From NCBI RefSeq assembly GCF_009192765.1, contig NZ_VOHQ01000007.1:1-64000 (forward strand): 64,000 nucleotides of DNA, written 5' to 3'. Within the stretch, counting starts at the first letter, position 1. Each line of letters starts with the position of its first letter. Made by a program: the position numbers and the translations under genes. The DNA comes from Agriterribacter humi (GTDB lineage: Bacteria; Bacteroidota; Bacteroidia; Chitinophagales; Chitinophagaceae). Shown here one piece after another: positions 52,107 to 61,470 of this stretch. The notes below the pieces were generated by a model. The model saw only the letters and a program-made list of their open reading frames with translations. It had not been told where the DNA came from and made no database searches.

Positions 52107-52784
52107 ATGTCCGAAATGTTGTATCCCCATAGGCGTGCATTTACTGTCCGGCAATTAAAGGAATTATTGAAGGATAACGAACACACCGTTATTGTTGACA
52201 CCAGGAGCGTTGCCGCTTTTACAGAAGGGTTTATACCAGGTTCTGTTTTTATAGGGTTGGAAGGCAACTTTGTAGAGTGGGCCGTTAACCTGCTGCCCAC
52301 CAGTAAAACGATAGTTTTAGTTACTTCCACCGGAAAGGAAAAAGAATGTATCGAATTGCTGATAAATGCCGGGTTTAAGAATGTGGCTGGTTACCTGGAT
52401 GGGGGATTTGAAGCATGGAAAGATGCAGATGGCGCAGTTGATCTGATCATTGATATTGACGCCGGTGAACTGGCAATGGATATACCTTTTGATGAAAATC
52501 TTGTAGTGGTTGATGTGCGCCGGCCGGTAGAATATGCAGAAGGTCATGTGCAGGATGCATTAAACCTTCCCTTAATTGATATGAAAGATCCTGGCAATAT
52601 TGCCCGGCTTAATGAAAAAGATAACCTTTACCTGCATTGTGCACGGGGATACCGCAGCGTTATTGCTGCATCACTGCTCAAGCTACAGGGCTACAATAAC
52701 CTGCGCAATATAACCGGTGGCTGGGAATCAATAAAGCATACCAAGGGCATTACCATTGTAAAAGATCCCGGGGCGTTGAATTAG
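52107..52784 (+). CDS. Tandem rhodanese-domain protein, N-terminal domain inactive
   Basis: A 225-residue protein with two rhodanese domains. In the first (residues 10-105) the active-site position reads LVTSTGKEK, with no Cys, so it should be catalytically dead. In the second (about 130-220) LHCARGYRSVIAA carries the active Cys, and VVDVRRPVEYAEGHV is the typical upstream block. The arrangement resembles the C-terminal half of metallo-beta-lactamase/tandem-rhodanese proteins, without the hydrolase part. ATG 52107 (MSEMLYPHRRAF) is chosen because upstream codons overlap a terminator stem. Confidence 0.88.
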   Translation: MSEMLYPHRRAFTVRQLKELLKDNEHTVIVDTRSVAAFTEGFIPGSVFIGLEGNFVEWAVNLLPTSKTIVLVTSTGKEKECIELLINAGFKNVAGYLDGGFEAWKDADGAVDLIIDIDAGELAMDIPFDENLVVVDVRRPVEYAEGHVQDALNLPLIDMKDPGNIARLNEKDNLYLHCARGYRSVIAASLLKLQGYNNLRNITGGWESIKHTKGITIVKDPGALN

Positions 52785-52786
52785 GT

Positions 52787-52870
52787 TTCAGGTTTCAGGT
52801 TACAGGTTACAGGTTTCATGGAAACCCTGTAACTTGTACTCTGCAGCTTGCACCTTGTAACCTGCAACCT
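52787..52870. repeat. Facing CAGGTT-unit arrays between convergent genes
   Basis: Forward units (GGTTTCAGGTTTCAGGTTAC, then AGGTTACAGGTTTCATGG) are followed by inverted ones (CCCTGTAACTTG, CACCTTGTAACCTGC, AACCTGCATCC). The whole tract can fold into a long imperfect hairpin between the rhodanese and fucosidase stop codons, perhaps acting as a two-way terminator. Confidence 0.55.
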
Positions 52871-52875
52871 GCATC

Positions 52876-54207
52876 CTATTCCGTCCCCAGCCCGCCTTTG
52901 CCTTTGTATAGTTTTATTGGCCCGTCTAATTTTACTTCAAGCACTGTCATATAACCATCGGTAGCGGTTCCGGGAATTTCATCAATATATACTAAACCCG
53001 GCACCGGGCTCCACGAAATTTTGCCTACAATTTTATGGTTTAATGATTGATCTGCACCTACTACCCTAATGCTGTTGATGGTATTGTATAATCCCCTGAT
53101 AACCAACTTACCCCTGTTAAGGGCAGGCACAAAAAGATAAAGGGTGGAAGAATCTTTGGAAATGGTACTTGGCCCGTAAAAATGGCCGGGAGGCAAACCG
53201 GCTTCTGTATTAAAAATAGCCTCGCCGTGTTTATGCGTCCATTTACCCAGTTCTTTTAATAAATGCACTTGTTCGGTGGGTATCCAGCCGTCTTCCCTTG
53301 GTCCAATATCAAACAGCAGGTTGCCTCCGTTGCTGATTACATCGGCAAAAATAGTGATCAGTTCATAGGGTGTTTTATAAGCGCTGTCATCAGGATGGTA
53401 TCCCCAGTTATTGTTAGCGGTCATGCATAATTCCCATGGATTAAGGGACGGACGGGTAATGGGAAAATTTTGTTCGGGGGTTTCATAATCGCCGAAGCCG
53501 GTAAGTCGGCCGTTAATAATAGCGTTTGGATTATTTTTCAGGATCATGCTCCTAACTTTCTGCGCCTGCCATTCTGCCGCACTATGTTCCCAATCGCCAT
53601 CAAACCAAAATAAATCGGGGTTAAATTTTGTACTCAGTTCCTGTATCTGTGCCTGGTAAAATGCCAGGTAACGATTCCATCTTGCGGAATCATCTTTTAT
53701 CTTGTAGCGGCTGCTGTCTTTTAAAAATCCAGGATAATCCTGGTGACTCCAGTCTAATATGGAAAAATAAGCTCCTGTTTTAAGTCCCGCATTACGCAAT
53801 GCGGCAAAAAAGGGTGTGATCACATCTTTTCTGGCAGGCGTTAATTTAGCTGTGCTCATATTATTGGCCCGGGTATCCCATAAAGCAATTCCATCATGAT
53901 GTTTTGTAGTTATTACCGCATAGCGTGCGCCCGATTCTTTGATGAGCTGAGCCCATGCATCCGGGTTATAGTTTTTGGCAGTAAAACCATTCAATTGCTT
54001 CATATAGTCTGCATACGACATCTTTTTGTTATGAAATGACCAGCTTTCATCTACACCATTTACGGAATATATGCCCCAATGAATAAAAATACCCAGTTTG
54101 GCATCTTTAAACCATTGCATTTTAGCCTGATTGTCATTCGTATGGGTTTGACCGTGTAAATAAAAACCGGTGAGGAGCACAAGCATTGCAGAAAAAAGTA
54201 AACGCAT
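52876..54207 (-). CDS. Alpha-L-fucosidase, GH29
   Basis: A 443-residue exported glycoside hydrolase of family 29. Signal peptide MRLLFSAMLVLLTGFYLHGQ. Conserved blocks are KLGIFIHWGIYSVNG, YAVITTKHHDGIALWDT and the nucleophile region LFWFDGDWEHS, followed by NGRLTGFGDYETPEQ and LLFDIGPREDGWIP. It should release alpha-L-fucose in the periplasm or outside. It faces the ROK regulator/SusCD genes across a repeat-filled 542-bp spacer and probably belongs to the same utilisation locus. Confidence 0.92.
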   Translation of the reverse strand: MRLLFSAMLVLLTGFYLHGQTHTNDNQAKMQWFKDAKLGIFIHWGIYSVNGVDESWSFHNKKMSYADYMKQLNGFTAKNYNPDAWAQLIKESGARYAVITTKHHDGIALWDTRANNMSTAKLTPARKDVITPFFAALRNAGLKTGAYFSILDWSHQDYPGFLKDSSRYKIKDDSARWNRYLAFYQAQIQELSTKFNPDLFWFDGDWEHSAAEWQAQKVRSMILKNNPNAIINGRLTGFGDYETPEQNFPITRPSLNPWELCMTANNNWGYHPDDSAYKTPYELITIFADVISNGGNLLFDIGPREDGWIPTEQVHLLKELGKWTHKHGEAIFNTEAGLPPGHFYGPSTISKDSSTLYLFVPALNRGKLVIRGLYNTINSIRVVGADQSLNHKIVGKISWSPVPGLVYIDEIPGTATDGYMTVLEVKLDGPIKLYKGKGGLGTE

Positions 54208-54749
54208 TGGTGTTGATTTAATATTTGAAAATTACGATTAACCCACGCTGCAGCAAATATCTTCTTTTTGTGTGACGATTGGCATTAAAAACCAACTGGC
54301 GTTATGAATGGTCGTTTAGGGTGTTATCGGAATTGAATTAGCGCCCCGCAAAAACATGGGATGGAAAAACAATTAATCATTTAATTATGCCACCCCGGCT
54401 GGTGTCCTCACCACAGCCGTCAACTTAAATAAAAAGAGGCCCTGGTGGTGGTACGTGGAGACACGTACCACGGCAATTTCCCCGGCACATGTCTCCACGT
54501 GCCGGAAAAGTGAGATTGCAGCTTCCTCTTCTAAAAAACTTAAGTTGACGACCATAGTGTCCTCACCAACCGACCACCTATTTGAAGGGATATTATCGGC
54601 ATTGAATTTAGCGCCCGGCAAAAAATGGGATAAAACATAATTAATCATTCAATTATTTTAAAAAAATAATGAAGACATTTTGTTTTTTTTAAAAAAGTTA
54701 GTTTACTTTAACATTTAATTTAAGAAATGTTAACCTTATTTTAATAAAA
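54208..54749. repeat. Composite direct and inverted repeat region
   Basis: This 542-bp spacer between two divergently placed genes holds an ordered repeat structure. An about 65-bp imperfect direct repeat (54323-54387 and 54592-54657, both with TTATCGG, TTAGCGCCC and TTAATCAT) flanks a core. The core has GTGTCCTCACCA at 54402 and 54557, inverted arms CGTCAACTTAA (54418-54428) and TTAAGTTGACG (54540-54550), and smaller palindromes. It looks like a decayed non-autonomous element. An 87-codon frame on the minus strand spans it but resembles no protein. Confidence 0.6.
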
Positions 54750-55964
54750 ATGGCTGGCAAGACTCAATTATATAGGAAAAGAATAATAAATCATCTTTAT
54801 TTTTCAAGAATGCTTTCCTGTGCAGAAGTGAGTGAGAAAATTGAAAAAAGCCTTTCGCTTACAACAAAAATATTAAATGAGCTGGTAGAAGATGGGTATG
54901 TGATCGAAACCGGGCATGCTCCCTCAAGCGGGGGCAGGCGGCCGCAGATGTATTCTCTTAAACCCGATATCATGTACACTGTATCGGTTGCCATGGATCA
55001 GTTTGTTACCCGCCTGGTGGTTATGGACATGCAAAACCAGCATATCGGAAAAATTGAAAGTATAGAACTGAACCTTGCCAGTAATCCCGGAGCCCTGGAT
55101 ATCATTACAGACAAAATCAACGAGGTAATTGACAAATCCGGGACACCAAAAAATAAAATTGCCGGTATCGGCATCAGCATGCCCGGGTTTATAGATGCAA
55201 AGGAAGGAATCAACTATTCGTTTCCTGGAAACCGGCAGGGTACAATCACAGCATTTATTGAAAACAGAACGGGTATCCCGGTTTTTATTGATAATGATTC
55301 GAGCCTTATTGCATTGGCTGAGCTAAAATTTGGAGCCGCCCGTAATAAAAAGAATGTAATGGTAATTAATGTGGGTTGGGGTATTGGACTGGGTATGATA
55401 TTGAACAATGCATTATTCAGGGGCGATGACGGTTTTGCGGGTGAGTTTAGCCATATTCCCCTTTTTCAGAATGGCAAGCTATGCAGTTGTGGTAAAAGCG
55501 GTTGCCTTGAAACGGAAGCTGCATTAACCGCTGTAATTGAAAAAGCGCTGGAAGGACTGGCATCCGGAAGGACTTCGGTATTAAAAAAATCAGCATTGGA
55601 AGTCTCAAGTCCCGAAGATGCAGGCGATGCTATTATTGCTGCTGCGGCAAAAGGAGATCGTTTTGCTGTTGAACTGCTGTCTGAGGCGGGTTATAATATT
55701 GGCAGGGGCATTGCTATTTTAATTCACCTGTTAAATCCCGGGCTGGTAGTGCTAAGCGGAAGGGGATCCTCTTCGGGTAAAATATTGCAGGCCCCTATTC
55801 AACAGGCATTAAATGAACATTGTATTCCGCGGCTTGCAGCCAATACCGAAATTATCATATCCGACCTGGGGCATGAAGCCCAGCTCATAGGCAGCGCGGC
55901 CCTGGTAATGGAGAAATATGAGAAAGGAATAACACGTAAAAATAAAATTCAGGAAGCTGCCTGA
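54750..55964 (+). CDS. ROK family transcriptional regulator
   Basis: A 404-residue NagC/XylR-type protein. A winged HTH (about residues 15-70, KIEKSLSLTTKILNELVEDG) precedes a sugar-kinase-like domain with GIGISMPGF, IDNDSSLIALAELKFG and INVGWGIGLG. The zinc motif EFSHIPL with CSCGKSGCLE is intact. Such proteins bind sugars or sugar phosphates and control carbohydrate genes. It starts 41 bp before the SusC gene region and may sit in one operon with it. Confidence 0.9.
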   Translation: MAGKTQLYRKRIINHLYFSRMLSCAEVSEKIEKSLSLTTKILNELVEDGYVIETGHAPSSGGRRPQMYSLKPDIMYTVSVAMDQFVTRLVVMDMQNQHIGKIESIELNLASNPGALDIITDKINEVIDKSGTPKNKIAGIGISMPGFIDAKEGINYSFPGNRQGTITAFIENRTGIPVFIDNDSSLIALAELKFGAARNKKNVMVINVGWGIGLGMILNNALFRGDDGFAGEFSHIPLFQNGKLCSCGKSGCLETEAALTAVIEKALEGLASGRTSVLKKSALEVSSPEDAGDAIIAAAAKGDRFAVELLSEAGYNIGRGIAILIHLLNPGLVVLSGRGSSSGKILQAPIQQALNEHCIPRLAANTEIIISDLGHEAQLIGSAALVMEKYEKGITRKNKIQEAA

Positions 55965-56005
55965 GAAGAACCCTTAAACAAAATTTGCAACTAAAACTAA
56001 GAGTG

Positions 56006-59000
56006 ATGAAATCAAATGTTATGCGCCTGTTTTTAATGCTTTTTACCGTATTAACGGGTATTACCGCTTTGGCGCAGGAGAGAAAAACGGTTTCCGGAAC
56101 CGTATCCGATGAAAGTGGAGCAACTTTACAGGGTGTATCAGTTGCCGTAAAGGGAGCAAGCGCTATTGCAGCTACCGATGCCCGGGGGCATTTTAGTGTA
56201 TCATTAACCGCATCTCAAAATGTGCTTGTATTTTCTTCTGTAGGATATGAAACTGCGGAAGTAACAGTCGGAACACAAACCACTTTATCTGTAATACTTA
56301 AACCGAGCATTAAAGAAAATGAAGCGGTAGTGGTTACAGCTTTAGGAGTTGTAAAACAAAAAAGACAATTAGGATTTTCAATAACGGATGTTAAAGGATC
56401 GGAATTGTCTAAAACTAACGAATTAAACCCCGTCAATGCATTACAGGGCAGAGTGGCAGGGGTACAAATTGACATGGGAGGCGCCGGCGGATTAATGGCG
56501 AATTCAAAAATTGTTATAAGGGGTAACTCAACATTAGGAAGAAATAATCAGCCCATCTTTGTAATTGATGGGGTGATTATGGATAATGATATTTTTAGTG
56601 GTACAGGCCGCGACTTTGGCAACGACCTCAAGAATTTGAATATGGATGACTTTGAAAGTGTATCCGTACTTAAAGGTTCTGCTGCTGCAGCTTTATATGG
56701 TACAAGAGCTATCAATGGCGTGATACTGATCACCAGTAAAAAAGGGAGAGCACGCAAAGGAATTGGCGTAAGTGTTAACCAATCTGTGAATATCGCACAG
56801 CCTTATGCTGGCCCGGATTTTCAGAATGAGTTTGGCGGCGGTACCGTAGGTGGATTTTTTACAGATAACAGAGATCCGAATTATAAATCAGACGAAGCAT
56901 GGACAACCAAGGTATTTCCAACAGATCCTGTAAGTGGTCAGCCGTACATAGACAGGCAGATTAACCGGGAACTGGAAAACTGGGGACCCCGTATGTTAGG
57001 TCAGGATGTGAGAAATTATGACGGAACGATGACCAAATATCTGCCGCAACCCAATAACTTTTTAGATGCCTTTCAAAACGGCTTTGGTTACAATACCAAT
57101 GTTGCTATTGATGGTGGTTCAGAGAAAACAACTTTCCGTTTATCCTACAACAGGAACCAGGCAGAGGGAATAGTGAGCAACAATAAATTTACTAAGAACG
57201 CCTTTGACTTGCGTGTTACGCATAAGTTTACTGATTTTCTTGATGTTGATGCAAGTGTGGCCTACACAAATTTTGAAGGACAAAATCCCCCACGCCTCGG
57301 AGGCCTGGACGCATTTGCTTCTTATAATTTTGGTAAGTTGTTTAGCTGGATGCTGCCCCGTAATTATGATACCAAATACTGGATGCAACGCCAGAATTAT
57401 GTGAGCAAATTCGGAGGTGCCCCTGATTATTCAAATCCGAATGAAACAAATTTAGTTCCTGAATCAAGGTTCTGGTTTTCCCTTTTTGAAAACAATTATT
57501 TGCAAAAAGAACAATTATTGAGAAGCCGGTTAGCAGTAAACCTTACGCTCACAAGCTGGGCTAAACTGGTTCTGGAAGGCAACTTCAATAATATTTATAC
57601 AAACAGTGAAAGCAAAGAATTGGGACTGGGATTGAATTTTGCCGGTGGAGCATATTCGCTTGGGTTTCAAACCAAAGAAAGCCATATGCTAAAGTGGATG
57701 TTGATGCTGAATAAGGATTTTACTCCGGACTTTACTTTCAATGGATATGTTGGTGGCGAATCACAGGCATATAAAACTACTTACGAAACAAGCTCAACAA
57801 ATGGTGGATTAACCTATCCCGGTAACTTTTTTCTTACCAACTCCAGGAACCCGCTTACGACCAATGGCGGAATTTTAAATAATAAGCAATTTAATTCGCT
57901 GTATGCAAGTGCAGACTTTGGATATAAAAACATGCTCTTTATGCAGGCCACCTGGCGTGGGGACTGGTCATCTTCTTTGACTTATTCGAACGGAACCGGT
58001 AATAACAGCTATACTTATCCTGCCGTAAGCTTATCCTGGATATTCAGTGAAACGTTCAAAAAATCCCTCCCCGGATGGATCAGTTATGGAAAATTAAGGG
58101 GAAGTGTTGCCGCCCTGGGAGGAGATACAGATCCGTTTACGCTAAACCCTGGATTTTCTTTCAGCGGATACAGCAATGCCAATGATCAAACTGTTCCACA
58201 GTCAACATATAGCTCCAGCAGTGTGTTGCAGCCTAATATCAAACCGCTGCGTAAAATATCTAAAGAACTTGGTCTTGAAATGCGTTTCCTTGAAAATCGT
58301 TTAGGATTCGACGTAAGTGTTTACCAGGACAATACAAAGAATCAGATATTACCTGTAAACGTTCCATTTGAAGCTGGTGTAACAAATATTTTAATTAACG
58401 CAGGAAATATTCAAAATAAAGGTATAGAGATATCGCTTGATGCAACTCCTGTGAGAACTAAGAATTTTTCATGGACAAGTGCTTTAAATTATGCTGTAAA
58501 TCAAAATAAAGTTCTTGACCTCTATCCTGGTATAAATGAATATAATTTGGGCGCCAATATTGCCGAAGTAAGTACATGGGCAGTTGTTGGTAAGCCATAC
58601 GGGACGATTAGAAGTTCTATCAATTCTACGCCGTTTCAGGCTGTTGATGGCAGCGGCAAGCCAATTGATGATCCACGCAATGGTAAACCTATTCTTACAT
58701 GGCGTTCAGATGCAAGAGCTGCTTTCCCTGCAAGAAGTAATGTGCTGAAAGATGTAGGAGACATTAATGCCAAATTCAGAGCCGGCTGGGATAACACTTT
58801 TAATTACAAAAGCTTTAGCCTTAATGTACTGGTTGATGCCAAGATAGGCGGAGATTTTGTTTTAGCCAGCTACCGCTATGGTACTCATACCGGCGTTTTT
58901 CAGAATTCTATATTTGGCAGGGATGCGCAATCGGGCGGTATAACCTGGACAAGTGCCTATGATAATAAAACATATGATGATGGAAGAATTGTGGACGGCG

Positions 59001-59419
59001 TTTTTGCAGAGGGGCAGATGATAACCCAGGCGAATGGTACGCAGGTAGATGTAGGCGGCATGACATTCCAGGAGGCTTATGATCAGGGGTATGTAGAACC
59101 TACGCATACACCTCAGTTCTTTTATCGTTATGGTTCATCATCAACAGGTGTATCTGATTTCTGGGTACTGGAAAATTCCTGGATTTCATTGAGGCAGGTA
59201 GCACTAAGTTATGCTTTCCCTGCCACAATTTATTCCAAATTAAAATTGAATGCTTTGTCTTTATCAGCCGTTGGACGTGACCTGTTCTTCCTGCACCAGA
59301 CCTTACCTTATAATTTTAATCCTGCTTCCAATAGTTCTAACAACACAGCTTTTTCTGGTGAAGATGGATTTTTGCCAAAAACACGTACTATTATTTTTAC
59401 GTTGAGGGCAGCATTTTAA
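56006..59419 (+). CDS. SusC/RagA family TonB-linked outer membrane protein
   Basis: A 1137-residue outer-membrane transporter for oligosaccharides or peptides. ATG 56006 gives a signal peptide (MKSNVMRLFLMLFTVLTG, cleavage near ALAQ); the frame extends to TTG 55985. A carboxypeptidase-like domain (VSGTVSDESGATLQGVSVAV) precedes the TonB box region EAVVVTALGVVKQKR, the plug (NALQGRVAGVQI, KIVIRGNSTLG, SVLKGSAAAALYG) and the barrel, ending in FTLRAAF. The SusD partner follows 39 bp later. Confidence 0.94.
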   Translation: MKSNVMRLFLMLFTVLTGITALAQERKTVSGTVSDESGATLQGVSVAVKGASAIAATDARGHFSVSLTASQNVLVFSSVGYETAEVTVGTQTTLSVILKPSIKENEAVVVTALGVVKQKRQLGFSITDVKGSELSKTNELNPVNALQGRVAGVQIDMGGAGGLMANSKIVIRGNSTLGRNNQPIFVIDGVIMDNDIFSGTGRDFGNDLKNLNMDDFESVSVLKGSAAAALYGTRAINGVILITSKKGRARKGIGVSVNQSVNIAQPYAGPDFQNEFGGGTVGGFFTDNRDPNYKSDEAWTTKVFPTDPVSGQPYIDRQINRELENWGPRMLGQDVRNYDGTMTKYLPQPNNFLDAFQNGFGYNTNVAIDGGSEKTTFRLSYNRNQAEGIVSNNKFTKNAFDLRVTHKFTDFLDVDASVAYTNFEGQNPPRLGGLDAFASYNFGKLFSWMLPRNYDTKYWMQRQNYVSKFGGAPDYSNPNETNLVPESRFWFSLFENNYLQKEQLLRSRLAVNLTLTSWAKLVLEGNFNNIYTNSESKELGLGLNFAGGAYSLGFQTKESHMLKWMLMLNKDFTPDFTFNGYVGGESQAYKTTYETSSTNGGLTYPGNFFLTNSRNPLTTNGGILNNKQFNSLYASADFGYKNMLFMQATWRGDWSSSLTYSNGTGNNSYTYPAVSLSWIFSETFKKSLPGWISYGKLRGSVAALGGDTDPFTLNPGFSFSGYSNANDQTVPQSTYSSSSVLQPNIKPLRKISKELGLEMRFLENRLGFDVSVYQDNTKNQILPVNVPFEAGVTNILINAGNIQNKGIEISLDATPVRTKNFSWTSALNYAVNQNKVLDLYPGINEYNLGANIAEVSTWAVVGKPYGTIRSSINSTPFQAVDGSGKPIDDPRNGKPILTWRSDARAAFPARSNVLKDVGDINAKFRAGWDNTFNYKSFSLNVLVDAKIGGDFVLASYRYGTHTGVFQNSIFGRDAQSGGITWTSAYDNKTYDDGRIVDGVFAEGQMITQANGTQVDVGGMTFQEAYDQGYVEPTHTPQFFYRYGSSSTGVSDFWVLENSWISLRQVALSYAFPATIYSKLKLNALSLSAVGRDLFFLHQTLPYNFNPASNSSNNTAFSGEDGFLPKTRTIIFTLRAAF

Positions 59420-59458
59420 AACAGCTTAAGATTTTAAATTACTTACAATAGTATAATC

Positions 59459-61138
59459 ATGACAAAAATATCAGCATATATCGCATTTGCCGGGTTGTTG
59501 GTGATAACGGCCGGTACTTCGTGCAAAAAGAATTTCGGGGAAATAAATACAGATCCGAGTATCGTTATTACCCCGGATATTAAGTTTTTGTTTACCTACT
59601 CAGAGGAACGCATGGTTACCTACCAGGGAACGGAGTGGGTATGGGAAAGCATGGAACAGTTGTTACGATATACCCAACACGTTACAACAGATCCATACGA
59701 AGTAACAAGCAATGTGAACAGCCGCTATGGTACTTATTACCAGCAGGTTTTACCCAATCTTTTTGAGATCAGACGCCAAATTGGTTTGAAGGAAGATAAA
59801 GACGCGTACCAGAAAATGGGTGCAGTAACATACGTATTGCAGGTTTGCCATGGTATTAAAGTAACCGATATGAATGGTTCAATACCCTACACAGAAGCAA
59901 TTCAGGGCAGATATGAGAGCAAGTACAATCCTGTATATGATAATCAGGAAACACTTTTTACTACCTGGCTTACACAATTAGATGATGCCATTGCGGTATT
60001 GTCAAATAATTCATTACCGGAGCAACAGTCATACAGCACTTCTGACATCTTTTATAAAAGTGACTGGACCAAATGGATAAAACTTGCCAATACATTAAAA
60101 CTCAGAATTGCAGCGCGACTTGAAAACCAGGATGCGGCCAGGACCAAAGAAATTTTCAAGGAGGTTATTACTGATGCAACAGGTCCTATTGATAATGACG
60201 ACGCACAGTTGTTGTATGAAAGTCCTGATTATACGCCTCAGGGCGATGCGGTAAACTATAGAAGCATACGGTATGGCAGCACATCAATAATTAATTTTTT
60301 GAAGGGATCAGCAGACCCGCGATTGGGCATATACTTTGAAGATAATGACCTCGTGGGATCATATAAAGATACCTTAAACAAATATGGTGTCAGCCTGCCT
60401 TCCTTTATTAACCCAACTGATCCGTTAATTCAATTTCAGGGCGCTCCTGCAGACTGGACGACTAATCCAACTGTAGCAGCATATATCAGTAATGCCCTTG
60501 CGGCGGGTTCTTCAAAATACTTTTTGATATCGCCTATTAACCGGAAATTTTTCTCTCCCCGGCAGAACAATGCTGTTGGCGACTATATTGAAGCAGTGGT
60601 TACAAATGCAGAATCCTGCCTGCTCGTAGCAGAATTTATTCAAAAAGGTTACGGTGATGGTGCTGACACAAAAGGATCTGCGGAAGATTGGTATAAAAAG
60701 GGGATCGCATCCTCTATTAGTACTATGAATAGAATTGCGACTGCGGCTAATTCCACTACAGCGTTTACCGGAAATGGAACAGCAATCATCGATGATTACA
60801 TAGAAGGTCCACTGGTAAAATTCAACGGAGTAAATGATCTTGAGCGTATATACATTCAGGAGTACCTGAACTTTTACCGCAATCCTAACGAAGCATTTGT
60901 GTTTGTCCGCAGAACAGGGTATCCAAAGAAGACTTCAGCCTATTATGCACGGGAGGTTTTTAATGAGCCCATTGCAAGGCGCTGGTGGTTAACCGACCCA
61001 GGTGAAGTAAACAGAGATAACTGGAATGCCGCGATGACCGAACAAGGGTTTACACCCAATGCACAGGATATGCCCACATTAAGTTCGCAGCGGATTTGGT
61101 ATGATAAAAATGCGCCGGATTTTGGTGAAGGGCAATAA
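59459..61138 (+). CDS. SusD/RagB-like surface lipoprotein
   Basis: A 559-residue substrate-binding lipoprotein partner of SusC. Lipobox AGTSC (about residue 20). NFGEINTDPSIV, TWLTQLDDAIAVL and SDWTKWIKLANTLKLRIAARL are typical of the SusD-like-2 branch; ANAFVFVRRTGYPK-like sequence (NEAFVFVRRTGYPK) and SQRIWYDKN end it. It should cap the SusC barrel at the cell surface. Confidence 0.93.
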   Translation: MTKISAYIAFAGLLVITAGTSCKKNFGEINTDPSIVITPDIKFLFTYSEERMVTYQGTEWVWESMEQLLRYTQHVTTDPYEVTSNVNSRYGTYYQQVLPNLFEIRRQIGLKEDKDAYQKMGAVTYVLQVCHGIKVTDMNGSIPYTEAIQGRYESKYNPVYDNQETLFTTWLTQLDDAIAVLSNNSLPEQQSYSTSDIFYKSDWTKWIKLANTLKLRIAARLENQDAARTKEIFKEVITDATGPIDNDDAQLLYESPDYTPQGDAVNYRSIRYGSTSIINFLKGSADPRLGIYFEDNDLVGSYKDTLNKYGVSLPSFINPTDPLIQFQGAPADWTTNPTVAAYISNALAAGSSKYFLISPINRKFFSPRQNNAVGDYIEAVVTNAESCLLVAEFIQKGYGDGADTKGSAEDWYKKGIASSISTMNRIATAANSTTAFTGNGTAIIDDYIEGPLVKFNGVNDLERIYIQEYLNFYRNPNEAFVFVRRTGYPKKTSAYYAREVFNEPIARRWWLTDPGEVNRDNWNAAMTEQGFTPNAQDMPTLSSQRIWYDKNAPDFGEGQ

Positions 61139-61470
61139 ATAAAAGACATTAACTGATCCTATACCCTGTACAAAACCAAATTGTAGCATCCAATGTCGTT
61201 TAGGGTAGCATAATATGAAAACAAGTAGCTGCACAGTGAGATTGAACCCTGATCCTTAAGCCTCTTTCCACTGTGATTCTTAAACGACTAAACGACATTG
61301 GATATATGAGCCGAACCCTAAGTTAACCACACACTTTATCCTTCCTCTGCGTTTTTCCTGCTATTCGGGCTGGTATTGTGTTTTTTGACCCGGAAGCATT
61401 GAATAGTCAATCAAAGAACCTGCCCTAAACCGTTTTTATCATTATCAATCATAATTAAACTCAACTGCAA
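61139..61470. repeat. Spacer with nested inverted repeats upstream of the second SusC
   Basis: The 332-bp spacer contains perfect 15-bp arms ATCCAATGTCGTTTA (61188-61202) and TAAACGACATTGGAT (61289-61303), with inner arms CACAGTG (61232-61238) and CACTGTG (61269-61275). The left arm continues into GTCGTTTAGGGT, the same 12 bp found at 54311-54322. No gene is seen. It could be a small mobile element or a structured regulatory RNA. Confidence 0.6.

Noticed and set aside
54385-54648. 87-codon ORF on the minus strand in the repeat region
   Set aside because: It is built from the direct and inverted repeats, has no recognisable domain, and overlaps the structured spacer; better explained as repeat DNA.
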